Assembly (NCBI GenBank): GCA_003650785.1
Contig: QMRW01000074.1
Span: 1 to 6,314, forward strand
Length of the DNA: 6,314 nucleotides
Direction of reading: 5' to 3'
Source: Thermoprotei archaeon
GTDB lineage: Archaea > Thermoproteota > Thermoprotei > Thermofilales > B20-G17
The notes under the pieces were generated by a model that was not told the origin of the DNA, searched no databases, and saw only the letters and a list, made by a program, of their open reading frames with translations. Position 1 is the stretch's first letter. Every line of letters starts with the position of its first letter. This document shows, in pieces, positions 5,384-6,314 of this stretch. The position numbers and the translations under genes are program-made.

Positions 5384-5593
5384 TAGTTATCGTCTCTCAA
5401 TGAACTCATTACCTCCATCTCCCCTCTTTGATGGTGCGGGGAAATTCATTACTATTTTCTGTGATTGCAGTGATGGAGTATTGGTATAGTATTAGGATAA
5501 TCGATGATTTATAAGATGCTATAACAATTCTCTAATATCATAAGTAATCCGAGAAATATAGAAATGGAGGAAAATGTTATAGTTCTGTTGGAC

Positions 5594-5875
5594 TTAACCA
5601 CCCCCGGCTGGTGGGAATATTAGAATCTCATAGCCATCCTTCAATTTTGTTTCAAGACCCTCAAGGAAGTCTATGTCTCTACCATTGAGTAAAATCCTAA
5701 TACCCTTTGATAGCCCTCTCTGTCCAAGTACTCTCTCTCTGAAGGTTGGACCTAACATTTCAGAGACTGCCTCCAGAGCATCTTTAACCGTAGAGGTGTC
5801 TGGTAATTCGAGTTCCACTCCTTCGTATCCCAGGAAGTATGAGAGAGATGCAAAGGCCCTAACTCGGATCTTCAT
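5594..5875 (-). CDS. moaD: MoaD-family sulfur carrier, molybdopterin synthase small subunit
   Basis: This 93-residue ubiquitin-like sulfur carrier becomes C-terminally adenylylated, then thiocarboxylated, and donates sulfur through MoaE. It begins MKIRVRAFASLSYFLGYEGV (beta strand and the F-A-x-L turn typical of MoaD), continues with VELELPDTSTVKDAL (20-34) and LLNGRDIDFLEGLETKLKDG (62-81), and ends EILIFPPAGGG. The last two residues are the required Gly-Gly. The stop is immediately after the glycines, so no processing is needed. The gene lies 45 bp downstream of the AOR stop on the same strand. This pairing is common in archaea and suggests a MoaD serving tungsten enzymes. The ATG is the only sensible start; no clear SD precedes it. 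A TTTTTAAG (5910-5917) about 38 bp upstream could be its own TATA box. ThiS is less likely given MoaE and AOR nearby. Confidence 0.9.
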   Translation of the reverse strand: MKIRVRAFASLSYFLGYEGVELELPDTSTVKDALEAVSEMLGPTFRERVLGQRGLSKGIRILLNGRDIDFLEGLETKLKDGYEILIFPPAGGG

Positions 5876-5898
5876 TCTTGAAGTCCCATTTTCTAGAT

Positions 5899-5918
5899 AA
5901 AAAAAGGACTTAAAAAAA
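5899..5918 (-). terminator. Tandem oligo-T tracts after the AOR gene
   Basis: Read on the minus strand, the AOR stop is followed two bases later by T7 (5912-5918), AAGTCC, then a second T7 (5899-5905). Oligo-T tracts are the main intrinsic termination signal in archaea. AAGTCC (5906-5911) is also complementary to GGACTT (5881-5886) just before the moaD start, so the leader could fold. Termination here would make moaD depend on read-through or its own promoter. Confidence 0.5.
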
Positions 5919-5920
5919 GA

Positions 5921-6313
5921 TTATCTACTAGTTCTGCCTAGAAGTTTCTCCGAAAGCTCAGCAGCCTTCTCAAGTCCAAGCTCTCTCAGCTTATCAGGCT
6001 TGGGTATGCCTGTTTTTAGATCCCAACCTCTGAGCTCATAGTACTCGTCAAGCATTACCTCAAGCGGGACTACCTTACCCTTAGCTGGTCCGACTGGAGC
6101 TGGTTCCTTGAGGCATCTCTCTGGTAGGGTATCATCCTTTCGACCGACATTCTCACGGCACTGAATCATACGCTCGAGGTTCCATATCCGTTCTCCCGTC
6201 TTCAGTATATCATCAGCTGTCCAGTTCCAACCTGTACAGGATGTCATAGCCTTTGCAAAGTCTTCAGGAGTTAGTGCAAAAGTTACGAACTTACAGACAA
6301 GAGAACTATCTAC
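5921..6313 (-). CDS. aor: Aldehyde:ferredoxin oxidoreductase, tungsten-containing (C-terminal 130 residues; 5' end outside window)
   Basis: This is the C-terminal end of an AOR-family tungstoenzyme, which oxidises aldehydes to acids with ferredoxin as electron acceptor in the cytoplasm. The frame is open to the right edge; the full protein is usually about 600 residues. It enters the window at the DSSLVCKF segment, where the Cys (codon 6293-6295) matches the last 4Fe-4S ligand (Pyrococcus furiosus Cys494) and the Asp five residues earlier matches the DxxGLC motif, although the Gly is Leu here. Conserved blocks follow: FALTPEDFAKAM, TGWNWTADDILKTGERIWNLER, the RKDDTLPER signature, and MLDEYYELRGWD near the C-terminus. 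The Met at 6245-6247 is internal, not a start. The stop is TAA at 5921-5923. Which AOR subfamily (AOR, FOR, GOR, WOR) cannot be fixed from this part. moaD follows on the same strand. Confidence 0.95.
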   Translation of the reverse strand, partial: VDSSLVCKFVTFALTPEDFAKAMTSCTGWNWTADDILKTGERIWNLERMIQCRENVGRKDDTLPERCLKEPAPVGPAKGKVVPLEVMLDEYYELRGWDLKTGIPKPDKLRELGLEKAAELSEKLLGRTSR

Positions 6314-6314
6314 G

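Noticed and set aside
5410..5470. GC-rich patch with short inverted repeats (CCATC/GATGG, CCCC/GGGG), considered as a tRNA or C/D-box RNA
   Set aside because: No cloverleaf, no T-arm consensus, and no proper C and D boxes; stems are only 4-5 bp.
5307..5489. 60-codon plus-strand frame across the HEPN start
   Set aside because: Overlaps the HEPN start and promoter in antisense; no family features.
5673..5900. 75-codon plus-strand frame
   Set aside because: Antisense shadow of moaD.
1..6314. CRISPR array, insertion sequence or attachment site
   Set aside because: No regularly spaced repeats, transposase, or terminal inverted repeats were seen in the window.

Overview
The window looks like part of a tungsten/pterin-cofactor island from an AT-rich, probably hyperthermophilic archaeon, most likely of the Thermoproteota (crenarchaeal) lineage. 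This is inferred from a tungsten-type aldehyde:ferredoxin oxidoreductase, a TupABC-type tungstate importer, a HEPN/MNT pair, TATA-box promoters, GGTG-type Shine-Dalgarno (SD) sites, frequent TTG/GTG starts, and AGA/AGG and ATA codon preference. No rRNA or other taxonomic marker is present, so the exact taxon cannot be given.

Layout, left to right. (1) The 3' end of moaC (+) runs into the window and overlaps by 15 bp the 3' end of a convergent moaB-like gene (-, 200-934). (2) A 271-bp divergent intergenic region (935-1205) carries the moaB promoter at its left edge and the tupA promoter, with a perfect 17-bp palindrome, at its right edge; I see nothing convincing in about 976-1155. (3) The operon tupA-tupB-tupC (+, 1206-3454) encodes the binding protein, permease and ATPase of a tungstate ABC importer. 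(4) A 282-bp gap holds an unrecognised 38-codon ORF and the moaE promoter. (5) moaE (+, 3737-4192) is followed by a hairpin. (6) A gene-poor stretch of about 290 bp (4193-4484) contains a possible gene remnant on the minus strand. (7) A HEPN-MNT toxin-antitoxin-like pair lies on the minus strand (4485-5344), with its own promoter. (8) A 249-bp gap (5345-5593) has nothing beyond that promoter. (9) moaD (-, 5594-5875) lies 45 bp downstream of the C-terminal part of an AOR gene (-, 5921 to the window edge), with two oligo-T tracts between them.

How the genes fit together. TupABC would import tungstate. MoaC makes cyclic pyranopterin monophosphate, MoaD plus MoaE convert it to the dithiolene pterin, and MoaB would adenylylate that product ready for metal insertion. 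AOR is an end user of the tungsten bis-pterin cofactor. moaA and moeA are not seen, although the 38-codon ORF is a very weak candidate for a moeA relic. Three promoters (moaB, tupA, HEPN) share one architecture, with the TATA element centred 35-37 bp before the start codon and a leader of about 10 nt. Small inverted repeats lie at the moaB, tupA and moaE promoters and are candidate operators for metal-responsive control. The HEPN-MNT pair is the one set of genes unrelated to the pathway.
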